In this document: positions 1 through 7,604 of the stretch, piece after piece
How positions within the stretch are numbered: position 1 is the first letter of the stretch
Layout of the letters: each line of letters begins with the position of its first letter
Notes under the pieces: generated by a model
The model's database searches: none
The model's input: the letters and a program-made list of their open reading frames with translations, nothing else
What the model was told of the DNA's origin: nothing
Program-made: the position numbers and the translations under genes
Assembly (NCBI GenBank): GCA_946885745.1
Contig: CAMPGV010000004.1
Coordinates: 1-34,227 of the forward strand
Source of the DNA: an uncultured Candidatus Saccharibacteria bacterium
Lineage (GTDB): Bacteria > Patescibacteria > Saccharimonadia > Saccharimonadales > JAEWBQ01
Direction of reading: 5' to 3'
Length of the DNA stretch: 34,227 bases

Positions 1-1503
1 ATATAGCACCTCAGGGTTGTGGTTGCGGACACCACCTGAACAGATTTCGTAGCCGTTCATAACCATGTCATACTGGTCTGCCACGATCGATAGCTTGTCA
101 TCAGCCTCAAGTGCTGCGGCACCGCCACGCGGCATGCTAAATGGGTTGTGGCCGAAGTCGAGTTTTTTAGCTGAATCATTCCACTCGTAGAATGGGAAAT
201 CAACTACCCAGGCAAGAGCGACTTTGTTTGGATCCTTCAAGCCGAAGTAAGCTGCAAATTCGTTACGCAAGCGCCCCAGTACCTTGTTGGCGGTTGCGCG
301 GGTATCAACACCGAAGAAGATGGCGTCACCTTCATTTGCACCCAGTTTATCCTGGATTATTGCCAGTTCACTATCAGACAAGAACTTCGCAATTGGCGAG
401 ACGGCGCTGAGCTGACCTTCAGCCATTTCGTACTTAATGTACGCCAAGCCACCAGCACCTTCACTCTTCGCAATATCTGTAAAATCATCAATTTGCTTGC
501 GGCTCAAGCTAGCACCGCCTTCTACGCGAATCGCCTTCACGACACCGCCGCTCGTGAGGGTATTTTTGAAGACACCGAATTCCGTGCCCGCCAGCTCTTC
601 GGAGAGATCGATGAGCTCCATGCCGAAACGCAGGTCAGGCTTGTCAGAACCATAGCGATCCATCGCTTCTTGGTATGGGATACGAGGAATCTCCTCATTA
701 ACCAGTTCTTTGCCGGCAAAATCAGTTACCAGACCCTTGATGAGTGGCTCCATTGTCGAGCGCACTTCTTCACCGTCATCAACAAATGACATTTCAAGGT
801 CAAGCTGATAAAACTCACCGTAAAGGCGGTCGGCGCGTGGGTCTTCGTCGCGGAAACAGGCCGCCAGCTGGTAGTAGCGCGAGACACCACCTACCATCAG
901 GAGTTGCTTGAACTGCTGTGGCGCCTGAGGTAGCGCATAGAAGTTACCCGGGTGAACACGTGACGGAATCAGAAAGTCACGGGCACCTTCGGGGCTTGAG
1001 TTGGCGAGGATCGGAGTCGCAACTTCAGTAAAGTCACGGGCTTCCATGTAACCTCGCATGTAGCGGTAGAAATCTGCGCGAGCCTTGAGCATGTTTTGCA
1101 TTTTTGGACGGCGCAGGTCGAGGTATCGGTACTTAAGACGCAGCTCTTCACTAGCCATGGCATCACCTTCAATTTGAATTGGGAGTGGCTCGGCACGGTT
1201 TAGGACCTGGAGGCTCTCGACTTTCAGTTCAACTGAACCGGTTGCAAGGTGAGGGTTCTTCAGATGTTCCTCGCGCTCACGCACCAGACCGGTCGCTGCG
1301 ATGACGTATTCCGAACGCAAACCTTCAGCTTGGGCGAACGCCTCAGCCGCTTCCGGTTGAATCACAAGCTGCACGACACCGCTGTGATCGCGAAGATCAA
1401 TGAAAATCAAACCACCGTGGTCGCGGCGAACATTCACCCAGCCCTTTACGGTTACTGTTTCGCCAATTTTCAGAGAAGTTTCGTGTGCGGTTGTACGTGT
1501 CAT
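1..1503 (-). CDS. aspS: Aspartyl-tRNA synthetase (5' 501 codons; C-terminus outside window)
   Basis: Charges tRNA(Asp) with aspartate in the cytoplasm; class II aminoacyl-tRNA synthetase. I translated the minus strand from the ATG at 1503. The N-terminal OB-fold anticodon domain (V-K-G-W-V-N-V-R-R-D-H-G-G, residues about 19-31) is followed by the class II core with motif 2 (FRDEDPRADR). A bacterial-type GAD insertion region follows, then the segment ICSGGVRNHNPEVLY at the window edge. Bacterial AspRS is about 590 residues, so roughly the last 90, including motif 3, lie beyond base 1. The reading frame is open throughout, with no sign of decay. The gene sits 41 bp downstream of the CBS-protein gene on the same strand and may share its transcript. 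Whether it is discriminating or also charges tRNA(Asn) cannot be told from this. Confidence 0.95.
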   Translation of the reverse strand, partial: MTRTTAHETSLKIGETVTVKGWVNVRRDHGGLIFIDLRDHSGVVQLVIQPEAAEAFAQAEGLRSEYVIAATGLVREREEHLKNPHLATGSVELKVESLQVLNRAEPLPIQIEGDAMASEELRLKYRYLDLRRPKMQNMLKARADFYRYMRGYMEARDFTEVATPILANSSPEGARDFLIPSRVHPGNFYALPQAPQQFKQLLMVGGVSRYYQLAACFRDEDPRADRLYGEFYQLDLEMSFVDDGEEVRSTMEPLIKGLVTDFAGKELVNEEIPRIPYQEAMDRYGSDKPDLRFGMELIDLSEELAGTEFGVFKNTLTSGGVVKAIRVEGGASLSRKQIDDFTDIAKSEGAGGLAYIKYEMAEGQLSAVSPIAKFLSDSELAIIQDKLGANEGDAIFFGVDTRATANKVLGRLRNEFAAYFGLKDPNKVALAWVVDFPFYEWNDSAKKLDFGHNPFSMPRGGAAALEADDKLSIVADQYDMVMNGYEICSGGVRNHNPEVLY

Positions 1504-1544
1504 ATCTCACTTATTCTACCACTGTTAGAGTAAAACGGCCACCT

Positions 1545-2474
1545 CTAGCGACCGAAGAGCATTGCGACGATGTCATTAAGGGTGACAACACCCACCGTCT
1601 CACCTTCACCGTTTTCGACAATCAATAAGTGCTGGTGAGTCTTCAAGAAACGCTTAAGAGCGTCACGTAGTAGAGCCGTTTCTGGGATGCGCTCGACCTG
1701 TGGAATCATAGCTTTCTCTGCGGTAATAGAACGTTTACTGTCGAGCGAAAGAAAACTGCCGATCGATAACACCCCGATAACATGATCAATACCGCCGTTT
1801 GTCACCGGAAAGAAGCTGTGGCCAGTCTTGTGAAGGTCGTCGAGCACTAGGGGCCCAAGTAGCTCACGCCGGTCAATCGTATCAATCTCCCCCTTTGGCG
1901 TCATCACTTCGCTAACGACATGCTGATCAAAATTAAGACTATGCAACAGGAGCGCTTGCTGCTCATGATTGAGATGAGCGCCAGCCTGGTCAATAATATG
2001 CGCCAACTCTTCTTTAGAGCCCGCCTGTACCTTTACGCTTGCCTGATGATGGCCGCGCAGCAACACCCCTACGTGCGGTAACTTCTCAAGATAGTGCAGC
2101 AGGGTGGGCTCATAGCGATCATAGAGACGTCGCCCTGAATGCACAGCAACGGGAGTGCGACTAAGCACCGGCTGCAGCAGAATCACTAGAACGGTCAGCA
2201 GTATAGCCCAGCCCCAGCCAAACGCCCCAACAGCCAGCCCAAAGCTTGCCGCAAAGAGTACGAGGCGCTTAGCCTGAAGGACCCCCTCGATATCAGCCGC
2301 TAATTGCTGACGACGCAGAAGTGCTGTCGCCCGACTATCGCCTTGACGCGACCGGCGCTCCAGCTCGTAATGACTGAGTGTCGTCGCATGAATCCGCACA
2401 GCCGACAAAACGACAAAGCCGCCGACCGCAAGAATAGACAAGATACCAAGGAGTATCGACATGATAAGTTTCAT
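1545..2474 (-). CDS. CBS-domain membrane protein, CorC/CNNM-like, short transmembrane part
   Basis: 309 aa. An N-terminal hydrophobic helix (residues about 4-26) is followed by a polar, Arg-rich segment that recalls the DUF21 N-terminus. A second long hydrophobic region (about 70-105) precedes a tandem CBS pair (about 190-309) starting at VVSEVMTPKGEID and ending at VVTLNDIVAMLFG. The EVMTP/NDIV style is that of the CorC/CNNM/HlyC hemolysin-type proteins linked to Mg2+ or other cation homeostasis. The membrane part looks shorter and more degenerate than a full DUF21, with two hydrophobic regions rather than three or four, and I see no CorC_HlyC C-terminal domain. CBS pairs usually bind adenine nucleotides. 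The start at 2474 has AAGGT four bases upstream. It precedes aspS by 41 bp. Function is inferred from the family only. Confidence 0.75.
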   Translation of the reverse strand: MKLIMSILLGILSILAVGGFVVLSAVRIHATTLSHYELERRSRQGDSRATALLRRQQLAADIEGVLQAKRLVLFAASFGLAVGAFGWGWAILLTVLVILLQPVLSRTPVAVHSGRRLYDRYEPTLLHYLEKLPHVGVLLRGHHQASVKVQAGSKEELAHIIDQAGAHLNHEQQALLLHSLNFDQHVVSEVMTPKGEIDTIDRRELLGPLVLDDLHKTGHSFFPVTNGGIDHVIGVLSIGSFLSLDSKRSITAEKAMIPQVERIPETALLRDALKRFLKTHQHLLIVENGEGETVGVVTLNDIVAMLFGR

Positions 2475-2544
2475 TGTACCTTAGCCGTGCTTGCCCCGCC
2501 ACCACTTATCTACTACACTATGTATAGTAATCATAAGGAGTATT

Positions 2545-3249
2545 ATGAGTAGAAACGCATGGCTGATATTTGTTGCTGTAGTAATCTTACTGCTAGGTGG
2601 CTTAATTTATCTTTCGAATAAAAATAAAGTTGCCATTGATACGAGTACGATCAATACCGCAACCGTCCAGAAAGCGTCTGACCAGTCGGGTAATATCGCT
2701 GACCACGTCTTTGGCAAACCCGATAGCAAAGTTGTCTTTGTAGAGTACGGCGACTTCCAGTGCCCAGGCTGTGGTGGCGCTCACCCAACCATTAAGGCAC
2801 TAACCGAAAAGTACGAAGGCCAACTGACATTCGTATTCCGTAACTTCCCTATCACCAGTATTCACCCCAACGCTCGTGCAGCCGCTGCTGTCGCCGAGGC
2901 TGCCGGCCTCCAAGGCAAGTACTGGGAGATGCACAATAAGCTCTTTGAGAGCCAAAGTGCTTGGGAGAACCTAGCGAGTGACAAGCGCACTGATTTCTTT
3001 TCTAGCTACGCGAGTGAGCTTGGCCTAGATACCAATAAGTTTAAAGAAGACGTTGCTGGCGCAAGTGTCAACCAAAAGATCACCTTCGACCAAGCGCTTG
3101 CTAAAAAAGATAAAGTTAACTCAACTCCAACCTTCTACTTAAACGGTAAGCTCGTTTCTCAAGAAACTTGGGGTGACGAAGCGAAGCTTGAAAAGGCCAT
3201 CACCGACGCGCTCACGGCGGAAGGCATCGCTCTCCCTGTAGCTGAATAG
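2545..3249 (+). CDS. Membrane-anchored DsbA-family thiol:disulfide oxidoreductase
   Basis: 234 aa. Predicted to catalyse or exchange disulfide bonds in exported proteins. An N-terminal signal anchor (residues about 5-24) leads through a linker to a thioredoxin-fold DsbA domain (about 52-228). The domain has the active site C73-P-G-C76 in GDFQCPGC and the cis-proline loop STPTFYLNGK near residue 195. The ATG at 2545 is chosen over the in-frame 2491 because AAGGAG lies at 2535-2540, four bases before it; a -10-like TATAGT precedes at 2523-2528. A strong terminator follows 14 bp after the stop, so this is a single-gene transcript. Many exported proteins later in the window have paired cysteines (for example the F-C-x(5-7)-C pattern in the surface paralogues), which makes them plausible clients. 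The CPGC dipeptide gives no clear oxidase/isomerase preference. Confidence 0.9.
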   Translation: MSRNAWLIFVAVVILLLGGLIYLSNKNKVAIDTSTINTATVQKASDQSGNIADHVFGKPDSKVVFVEYGDFQCPGCGGAHPTIKALTEKYEGQLTFVFRNFPITSIHPNARAAAAVAEAAGLQGKYWEMHNKLFESQSAWENLASDKRTDFFSSYASELGLDTNKFKEDVAGASVNQKITFDQALAKKDKVNSTPTFYLNGKLVSQETWGDEAKLEKAITDALTAEGIALPVAE

Positions 3250-3263
3250 AATCAGTACCAATA

Positions 3264-3300
3264 AAAAATCACCCCGGTGCCTTGGGGTGATTTTATTTTT
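3264..3300 (+). terminator. Rho-independent terminator after the DsbA-like gene
   Basis: AAATCACCCC/GGGGTGATTT form a perfect stem of about 11 bp (left arm ending at 3275, right arm starting at 3284) with an 8-base loop, followed by TTTTATTTTT. The run of A before the left arm may let it also work on the minus strand. Confidence 0.9.
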
Positions 3301-3665
3301 GAGGGATGAAATCTCGGGGAGAGATTTCGTAAGTGTTAACACACTTTAATGTGCGATATACAGTTGCCATTCGGCAGGCACCACATCCACTGCAATCTTT
3401 TTGCGTCGTGATGACACAAATTCGACGGCTATTGGCATGGGTTTGGTTGTACTCCTTGTACTATGTACAGCCTCACGCGCTTCGACCTTTAAAATTGCTT
3501 TTTCCGTGTTTTGGCGCGAGACACATCATTTATACTACCAAACCTATGTTGGCACGTCAAGATTGGCGCGACACTGATCACGCTACTGTTTCCTATCCTA
3601 CCCGAGCATGAGCGGCATGACAAGAGACAATACGGAGAAATGTAAATTGTACAATGAAGGCTGAC
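3301..3665. other. Non-coding interval with two small hairpins and a palindrome
   Basis: No convincing gene here. Two hairpins sit directly behind the terminator: GAAATCTC (3308-3315)/GAGATTTC (3321-3328), and AAGTGT (3331-3336)/ACACTT (3341-3346). A perfect inverted repeat TGTAC-TAT-GTACA lies at 3457-3469. The only open frame of note (3333-3611, GTG start inside the second hairpin) has no ribosome binding site and a low-complexity, non-family-like translation. I see no tRNA-like T-loop or cloverleaf. Confidence 0.5.
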
Positions 3666-5351
3666 TTATTCGAGGCCTGGCGTACCATCATGGCTACCAC
3701 GGAGCGGCCGTTCTTTGATGTAGAGCGCTGCAATAAGCGCCGCAAACATCAACCCACCCGCTACTAGGAAGATCCGGTGGATCGCATCACTAAAGCTTTC
3801 CGTTACCTTTTCGCTAAAGGCGTCTTGCTGCGCAGCAAAGCTTGTTAGCTCCTTCGCCTGCAGGCTCGCCGGGAGCTGCGCCTGGGCAAGACTATTCTCC
3901 ACACCGTCTCGAATCACATCCTGTTGAGCGTTAAGCTGCAGGACCGCATTGGCATCAATTTCCGCAGGCAACACTTGACTCGCAGCAGGCGATTGGCGCA
4001 GTGTCTCGATGTATGCGTCTTTGTTGACATCGCCAATCCCCGAAGCAACACCAACCGTTAGAATACCGCTCATCAGAGCCGTACCGATCGTAGAGCCGAG
4101 GCCGCGGAACAATTGGCTGCTGGATGTGGCCGCACCCAAATCACGCTGTTCAAATTCATTCTGAACCGCCAAGTTGAGGATAGGCATACTCATGCCGAGG
4201 CCCAGACCAATAAAGACCATGATAATTGCCTCATGCCAGTAAGGACTGTCTGGCGTCAACAACATCAGCGAGAGAACGCCGGCACCGGCCAGAGCAAAGC
4301 CACCGATAATGAATCGCTTATATTTACCAATCTTAGACACGACGATACCAGTTGTCGTCGACGTGAGGGTCATGCCCGCCATCATCGGGAGAAGCATGAG
4401 ACCGGCAGTAGTCGCATCGGCTCCAAATACCTGCTGGTTAAACTGCGTGAGGTAAATAATAGCACCTAGGAATGCAGCCCCAAATAATGTCGCGGCAATC
4501 ATAACGCTCGTAAATGTTTGGTTCGCAAAGAAACGTAGCGGGATGATCGGCTGCGCAGCACGACGCTCAGCAAAGACAAATAACGTCGCCGCGATAGCCG
4601 CAATACTATACAGGGCAATACGAATAACATCGAGTGATACACCTTGCGCTACTAGCCCTTCAAAAACAGTTTCAGGGTTATCTACCGCTAGTACAAGCGA
4701 GGCAAGAGCGAGAGTAATCCAGAGAGCCCCAAAGTAGTCGATAATCGGTTTCTTTTCGTGACGGATTGCCGGACAATACCGAGCAATGACAAAGGCCGCA
4801 AAGATACCGATTGGAATATTGATAAAGAATGTCCAGCGCCAGTCAGTCATGACGCCAAAGACATTGTGCCCATCCGTCAAGAAACCGCCCAGAAGCGGCC
4901 CAACTACTGAAGCCAGCCCAAAGACCGCCGCAAACACCCCTTGCCACTTACCTCGCTCGCGCGGCGTAAAGAGGTCGCCAATGATCGTAAAGGCATTGGC
5001 TGTAATAATACCGCCGCCAAGCCCCTGCAGAGCGCGAAACAGAATAAGTTGATCCACATTCGCCGCAATACCACTAAGAAGCGAGGCAACGGTAAAAAGA
5101 ATCACACCAGTGAGCAGTACTGGGCGGCGGCCGAACATATCCGACATCTTACCGGCAATTGGCACCGATACCGTACTAAAGAGCAAGTACGCCGTTACGA
5201 CGAGACCAAGACTGCCGAAGCTATTGAAGTCTTTAACAATCTGTCCAAGCGCCGTCGAGATAATCGTCTGGTCGAGAGCAACAAGAAAAAGACCGCTCAT
5301 GACAGCAATCATGACAATAATTTTTTGGCGCATGGAAATATGGTGAAGCAT
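3666..5351 (-). CDS. MFS multidrug exporter, DHA2 family (EmrB/QacA type, 14 TM)
   Basis: 561 aa. Proton-driven export of toxic or amphipathic compounds across the cytoplasmic membrane. The N-terminus (FLVALDQTIISTALGQIVKD) carries the D-x-T motif typical of DHA2 transporters. Motif A is seen as GKMSDMFGRRPVLL, and a motif C-like GPLLGGFL follows at about residue 150. The length and number of hydrophobic segments fit the 14-helix EmrB/QacA group. A polar stretch of about 100 residues before the last helix (N-K-D-A-Y...F-S-D-A-I-H) is an extracellular loop common in actinobacterial and CPR members. The start at 5351 has AAGGGAG five bases upstream. The gene lies 26 bp downstream of the AbrB-like regulator and is very probably co-transcribed with it and controlled by it. 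The substrate cannot be predicted. Confidence 0.9.
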   Translation of the reverse strand: MLHHISMRQKIIVMIAVMSGLFLVALDQTIISTALGQIVKDFNSFGSLGLVVTAYLLFSTVSVPIAGKMSDMFGRRPVLLTGVILFTVASLLSGIAANVDQLILFRALQGLGGGIITANAFTIIGDLFTPRERGKWQGVFAAVFGLASVVGPLLGGFLTDGHNVFGVMTDWRWTFFINIPIGIFAAFVIARYCPAIRHEKKPIIDYFGALWITLALASLVLAVDNPETVFEGLVAQGVSLDVIRIALYSIAAIAATLFVFAERRAAQPIIPLRFFANQTFTSVMIAATLFGAAFLGAIIYLTQFNQQVFGADATTAGLMLLPMMAGMTLTSTTTGIVVSKIGKYKRFIIGGFALAGAGVLSLMLLTPDSPYWHEAIIMVFIGLGLGMSMPILNLAVQNEFEQRDLGAATSSSQLFRGLGSTIGTALMSGILTVGVASGIGDVNKDAYIETLRQSPAASQVLPAEIDANAVLQLNAQQDVIRDGVENSLAQAQLPASLQAKELTSFAAQQDAFSEKVTESFSDAIHRIFLVAGGLMFAALIAALYIKERPLRGSHDGTPGLE

Positions 5352-5377
5352 GAGGCTCCCTTCTGTTTACGTGGTTA

Positions 5378-5623
5378 TTAGTTATCCTTGAGGACGGAAC
5401 GTAGCTCGGCGACGTGCTCGCCCATCTTGTCGACCATTTCCTGCATACGCGCTTCAGTGACGAAGCTAATCGCATTTTTCTCAGGCAGGTACAGAGCGAT
5501 CATCTTATCACCTGGCGTCAGCTGCATCTTCTCGCGGACATCAGCCGGAATAACAACCTGACCTTTCGGGCCAATTGTTACTGTACCGGCGAGTTGAATA
5601 TGCATTTTACCGCTCTGTGTCAT
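5378..5623 (-). CDS. AbrB/SpoVT/MazE-type transcriptional regulator
   Basis: 81 aa. Small DNA-binding protein of the swapped-hairpin AbrB fold: TVTIGPKGQVVIPADVREKM is the family core (residues about 14-33), followed by L-T-P-G-D-K and a C-terminal helix that probably dimerises. It is the first gene of a two-gene unit with the downstream exporter, so local control of that exporter is likely. Two starts are possible. ATG 5623 overlaps the last of three tandem 9-bp repeats and has no ribosome binding site. ATG 5605 (MHIQLAGTV, 75 aa) keeps the whole domain and has a weak AGAGCGG upstream; I think 5605 may be the true start. It could instead be the antitoxin half of a toxin-antitoxin pair, but no toxin gene adjoins it. 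Confidence 0.85.
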   Translation of the reverse strand: MTQSGKMHIQLAGTVTIGPKGQVVIPADVREKMQLTPGDKMIALYLPEKNAISFVTEARMQEMVDKMGEHVAELRSVLKDN

Positions 5624-5649
5624 GTATTACATGTTATACAAGTTATACA
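5623..5649 (-). repeat. Three contiguous 9-bp repeats: candidate operator of the AbrB-like gene
   Basis: Read on the minus strand, 5649 to 5623 is TGTATAACT, TGTATAACA, TGTAATACA with no gap between units. The block covers the core promoter region (TATAAC/TAATAC are -10-like) and ends on the first possible ATG. Tandem AT-rich sites at this position are what one expects for autoregulation by a small AbrB-type dimer. Binding is inferred. Confidence 0.55.
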
Positions 5650-5655
5650 CGTGCG

Positions 5656-6243
5656 TCAAGTTGGCAACTGGAGGATGGCGAGCGAGTGTTCAACTTTTAT
5701 TGTCGCCTGATGGCCCTGTAGCCACTCATCGACAGCCCTCGCCGCTCCCGGCAGAGCTTCGTTGGCGTAATCATCCACCACTACAATCGACCCAGGGCTC
5801 AGGCGTGGCCAAATCAACTTTAGCGGGTCTTTAACCGAATGGTAATAGTCACCGTCTAAGAATGCGAATGCAACCCGTGGTGGCACTTGGCTGTCGGTCA
5901 AGTCGCTAAACCAGCCTTTAGTAATTTTTGGCATTGGCACACGTGCTTGCTTCAAGTTAGTAATCAGCTGCTTCTTCGTAGCCAATAACTCGCCCGTTAC
6001 AAACTGCTCCCCCGCTGGACTACTGTCTTCGCTCGTCTTTGGCGGCAAACCCTCGAATGAGTCATACAGCCACAGTGTGCGTCCGGTATCTTTTAGTCGT
6101 TCAGCCAGGTGTACACTTGTCGTCCCGACGTAACAGCCGAACTCAGTGACATCACCCGACACTTGAGCAGCAAGTACGCGTTCCAGCTCTCGAAGTACCA
6201 CACGCACTTCCCGCTCATCAACTTGATCTGATAATAACTTCAT
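5656..6243 (-). CDS. TylF/macrocin O-methyltransferase-like SAM-dependent methyltransferase
   Basis: 195 aa. Class I S-adenosylmethionine methyltransferase of the TylF/MycF group. Motif I is seen as EFGCYVGTTSVHLA (residues about 34-47). It is followed by LYDSFEGLPP (about 59-68), a family hallmark, and the metal/substrate acidic sites F-L-D-G-D (128-132) and V-V-D-D-Y (155-159). TylF proteins methylate sugar hydroxyls of macrolides, but close relatives occur in glycan and surface polysaccharide clusters. Here there are no antibiotic or glycan genes next to it, so the substrate is unknown. It is shorter than TylF (about 255 residues) at the N-terminus. It is 24 bp downstream of the DUF6766-like gene on the same strand, a possible two-gene transcript. 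Confidence 0.85.
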   Translation of the reverse strand: MKLLSDQVDEREVRVVLRELERVLAAQVSGDVTEFGCYVGTTSVHLAERLKDTGRTLWLYDSFEGLPPKTSEDSSPAGEQFVTGELLATKKQLITNLKQARVPMPKITKGWFSDLTDSQVPPRVAFAFLDGDYYHSVKDPLKLIWPRLSPGSIVVVDDYANEALPGAARAVDEWLQGHQATIKVEHSLAILQLPT

Positions 6244-6267
6244 CTTTTACCTATGGTAGCAGACTAC

Positions 6268-6927
6268 CTACTCGCCCGTCTTCGCATCGCTCTCTTCGAC
6301 AGGCTTTGATTCCGGTGAATGACGCTGATGCAGGAAGATTGAAAAAATAATTAATGCAGCAACAGCAATGAATTCACTCTGCCAGTTCTGAAATGACTCA
6401 AACCAAAACTGCGATGACGCGAGATACTGCCACACGCTCATCGTTGACTCTCCGTGCTTGACCGCCTCTTCATTAGCAGCTGAGACACCCCCGGCCGCGT
6501 GGAGGGCAAATGACAGGAAGAAGAGTCCGAACATGGCAATGGTTAGTGAGCTGCTGTACAACATATGGCCGATAGCGCGCCAGCGCTCTTGCCACGTCTT
6601 AGCCCTGCGTAGTGGATACGGTGACGGTGCGTCAACCAGATTGCCACCTTCAATTTCCTTAGAGTCAGCCGACCCTTTCTGCTTAAACCAGATGGTCAAA
6701 AGAACGAACATTCCCATTTGGAGGAATTCGCTTTCCCAGTTTTCGAAGACCGCTTCAACGAATTCGCCGCTCCCCAGATAACTAGTGAATGATTCTGGGG
6801 GCTGACCGTGCATAGCCAACTGCTCATTTTGCTGAGCATACCCAGCGAGCGCCAGGCCAACAAGAAAAATAAGAAATAGTGCAATCAAGACGATAGACAA
6901 TGAATTATTAGCAAAAAATCGCTTCAT
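6268..6927 (-). CDS. DUF6766-like membrane protein with internal duplication
   Basis: 219 aa, no enzymatic motif. Four hydrophobic segments form two units: residues about 9-85 and about 123-203. Each unit runs TM helix, polar stretch ending in N-W-x-S-E-F, TM helix, then a short basic segment. The two copies of the signature are ENWESEF and QNWQSEF, so an ancient tandem duplication is clear. A charged cytoplasmic-type linker (K-Q-K-G...R-R-A-K-T-W-Q-E-R-W-R) joins them, and the C-terminal tail is acidic. I assign DUF6766 from memory of the family style. The function of that family is not known to me. The start at 6927 has GAGG nine bases upstream. Confidence 0.7.
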   Translation of the reverse strand: MKRFFANNSLSIVLIALFLIFLVGLALAGYAQQNEQLAMHGQPPESFTSYLGSGEFVEAVFENWESEFLQMGMFVLLTIWFKQKGSADSKEIEGGNLVDAPSPYPLRRAKTWQERWRAIGHMLYSSSLTIAMFGLFFLSFALHAAGGVSAANEEAVKHGESTMSVWQYLASSQFWFESFQNWQSEFIAVAALIIFSIFLHQRHSPESKPVEESDAKTGE

Positions 6928-6988
6928 AGTTCGTTACCTCACACTTTAGCTTTAGGTACACCTTATATTCTTATTATACGCCGGCTAG

Positions 6989-7570
6989 TTATCGCTTGGA
7001 AACGTACGGGCTATCTCTAAGATAGAAGCGACGCGGCCAATCGACCGCTTTCGTGATGCCGATACGCTGAGTGATCACGAGCTGCTCATCGGCAAGCGGT
7101 GGAGCGAGCAAGACCCTAAGCGGGGGGATGGAAATATCATGACCATCAAGCGATCGGTCAATAGCGAGAGCTTCACACAGTTTCGATGGGCCGTTCGTCA
7201 GCTCAATATCTGTGCGACCGCGGCGGTTTTGCACCATCACAGCCTCCCCTTCAAGCGGCTCTACGGCGCGGATCAACACGCCGGCGCCAAACTCAGCCGG
7301 CCCGGCCACGATATTTAAACAGTAGTGCATGCCATAAATAAAATAGACGTATGCGTATCCGGCAGCTTTAAACATACTGGCATTTCGGGATGATTGACCT
7401 CGAAAGGTATGGCTCGCTGGATCCGTCTGATCGTAGGCTTCCACCTCGACTATCCTCGCTCGCAGTACCTCACCATCTACCGTCCGTTCGATCACCGCCC
7501 CAAGCAAACGACGGGCCGCTTCCTCGACCGGAACATTGAGTACCTCAGGTAGGTTTAAGTTCGGTGTCAT
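6989..7570 (-). CDS. 3-methyladenine DNA glycosylase (AAG/MPG family)
   Basis: 193 aa. Base-excision repair enzyme that removes alkylated and deaminated purines. Family marks are I-V-E-V-E-A-Y (second Glu is the catalytic base; residues about 40-46), SHTFRGQSSRNASMF, the Y-V-Y-F-I-Y-G-M-H-Y-C-L-N-I core, T-N-G-P-S-K-L-C-E-A-L and the R-I-G-I segment near the C-terminus. Length matches bacterial members (about 190-200). I choose ATG 7570 over the upstream 7615 because the longer form would run through the divergent gene's ribosome binding site. TATACT lies exactly six bases before 7570, so the mRNA probably starts at the ATG itself (leaderless). It is divergent from the dehydrogenase at 7605, separated by 34 bp. 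Confidence 0.93.
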   Translation of the reverse strand: MTPNLNLPEVLNVPVEEAARRLLGAVIERTVDGEVLRARIVEVEAYDQTDPASHTFRGQSSRNASMFKAAGYAYVYFIYGMHYCLNIVAGPAEFGAGVLIRAVEPLEGEAVMVQNRRGRTDIELTNGPSKLCEALAIDRSLDGHDISIPPLRVLLAPPLADEQLVITQRIGITKAVDWPRRFYLRDSPYVSKR

Positions 7571-7575
7571 ACTCT

Positions 7576-7582
7576 TAGTATA
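7576..7582. promoter_or_regulatory. Shared, back-to-back -10 elements between glycosylase and dehydrogenase genes
   Basis: TAGTAT (7576-7581, plus) and TATACT (7577-7582 read on minus) are the same bases. On the minus strand the hexamer is 6 nt from the ATG at 7570, which implies a leaderless transcript. On the plus strand it is 23 nt from the ATG at 7605, leaving room for AGGAGG at 7595-7600. Simultaneous use of both directions would be mutually exclusive. Confidence 0.45.
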
Positions 7583-7604
7583 GAGCACTAACACAGGAGG
7601 AAAT

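Noticed and set aside
192..789. Plus-strand frames across the first 800 bases
   Set aside because: They are antisense to aspS, which is open and well conserved over the whole stretch.
3333..3611. 92-codon plus-strand frame in the gap after the DsbA-like gene
   Set aside because: GTG start inside a hairpin, no ribosome binding site, and a translation with no family-like features.
3654..3770. Short plus-strand frame ATGAAGGCTGAC running into the exporter gene
   Set aside because: Antisense to the MFS exporter and only about 36 codons; the GGAG before it is followed by ATG-TAA.
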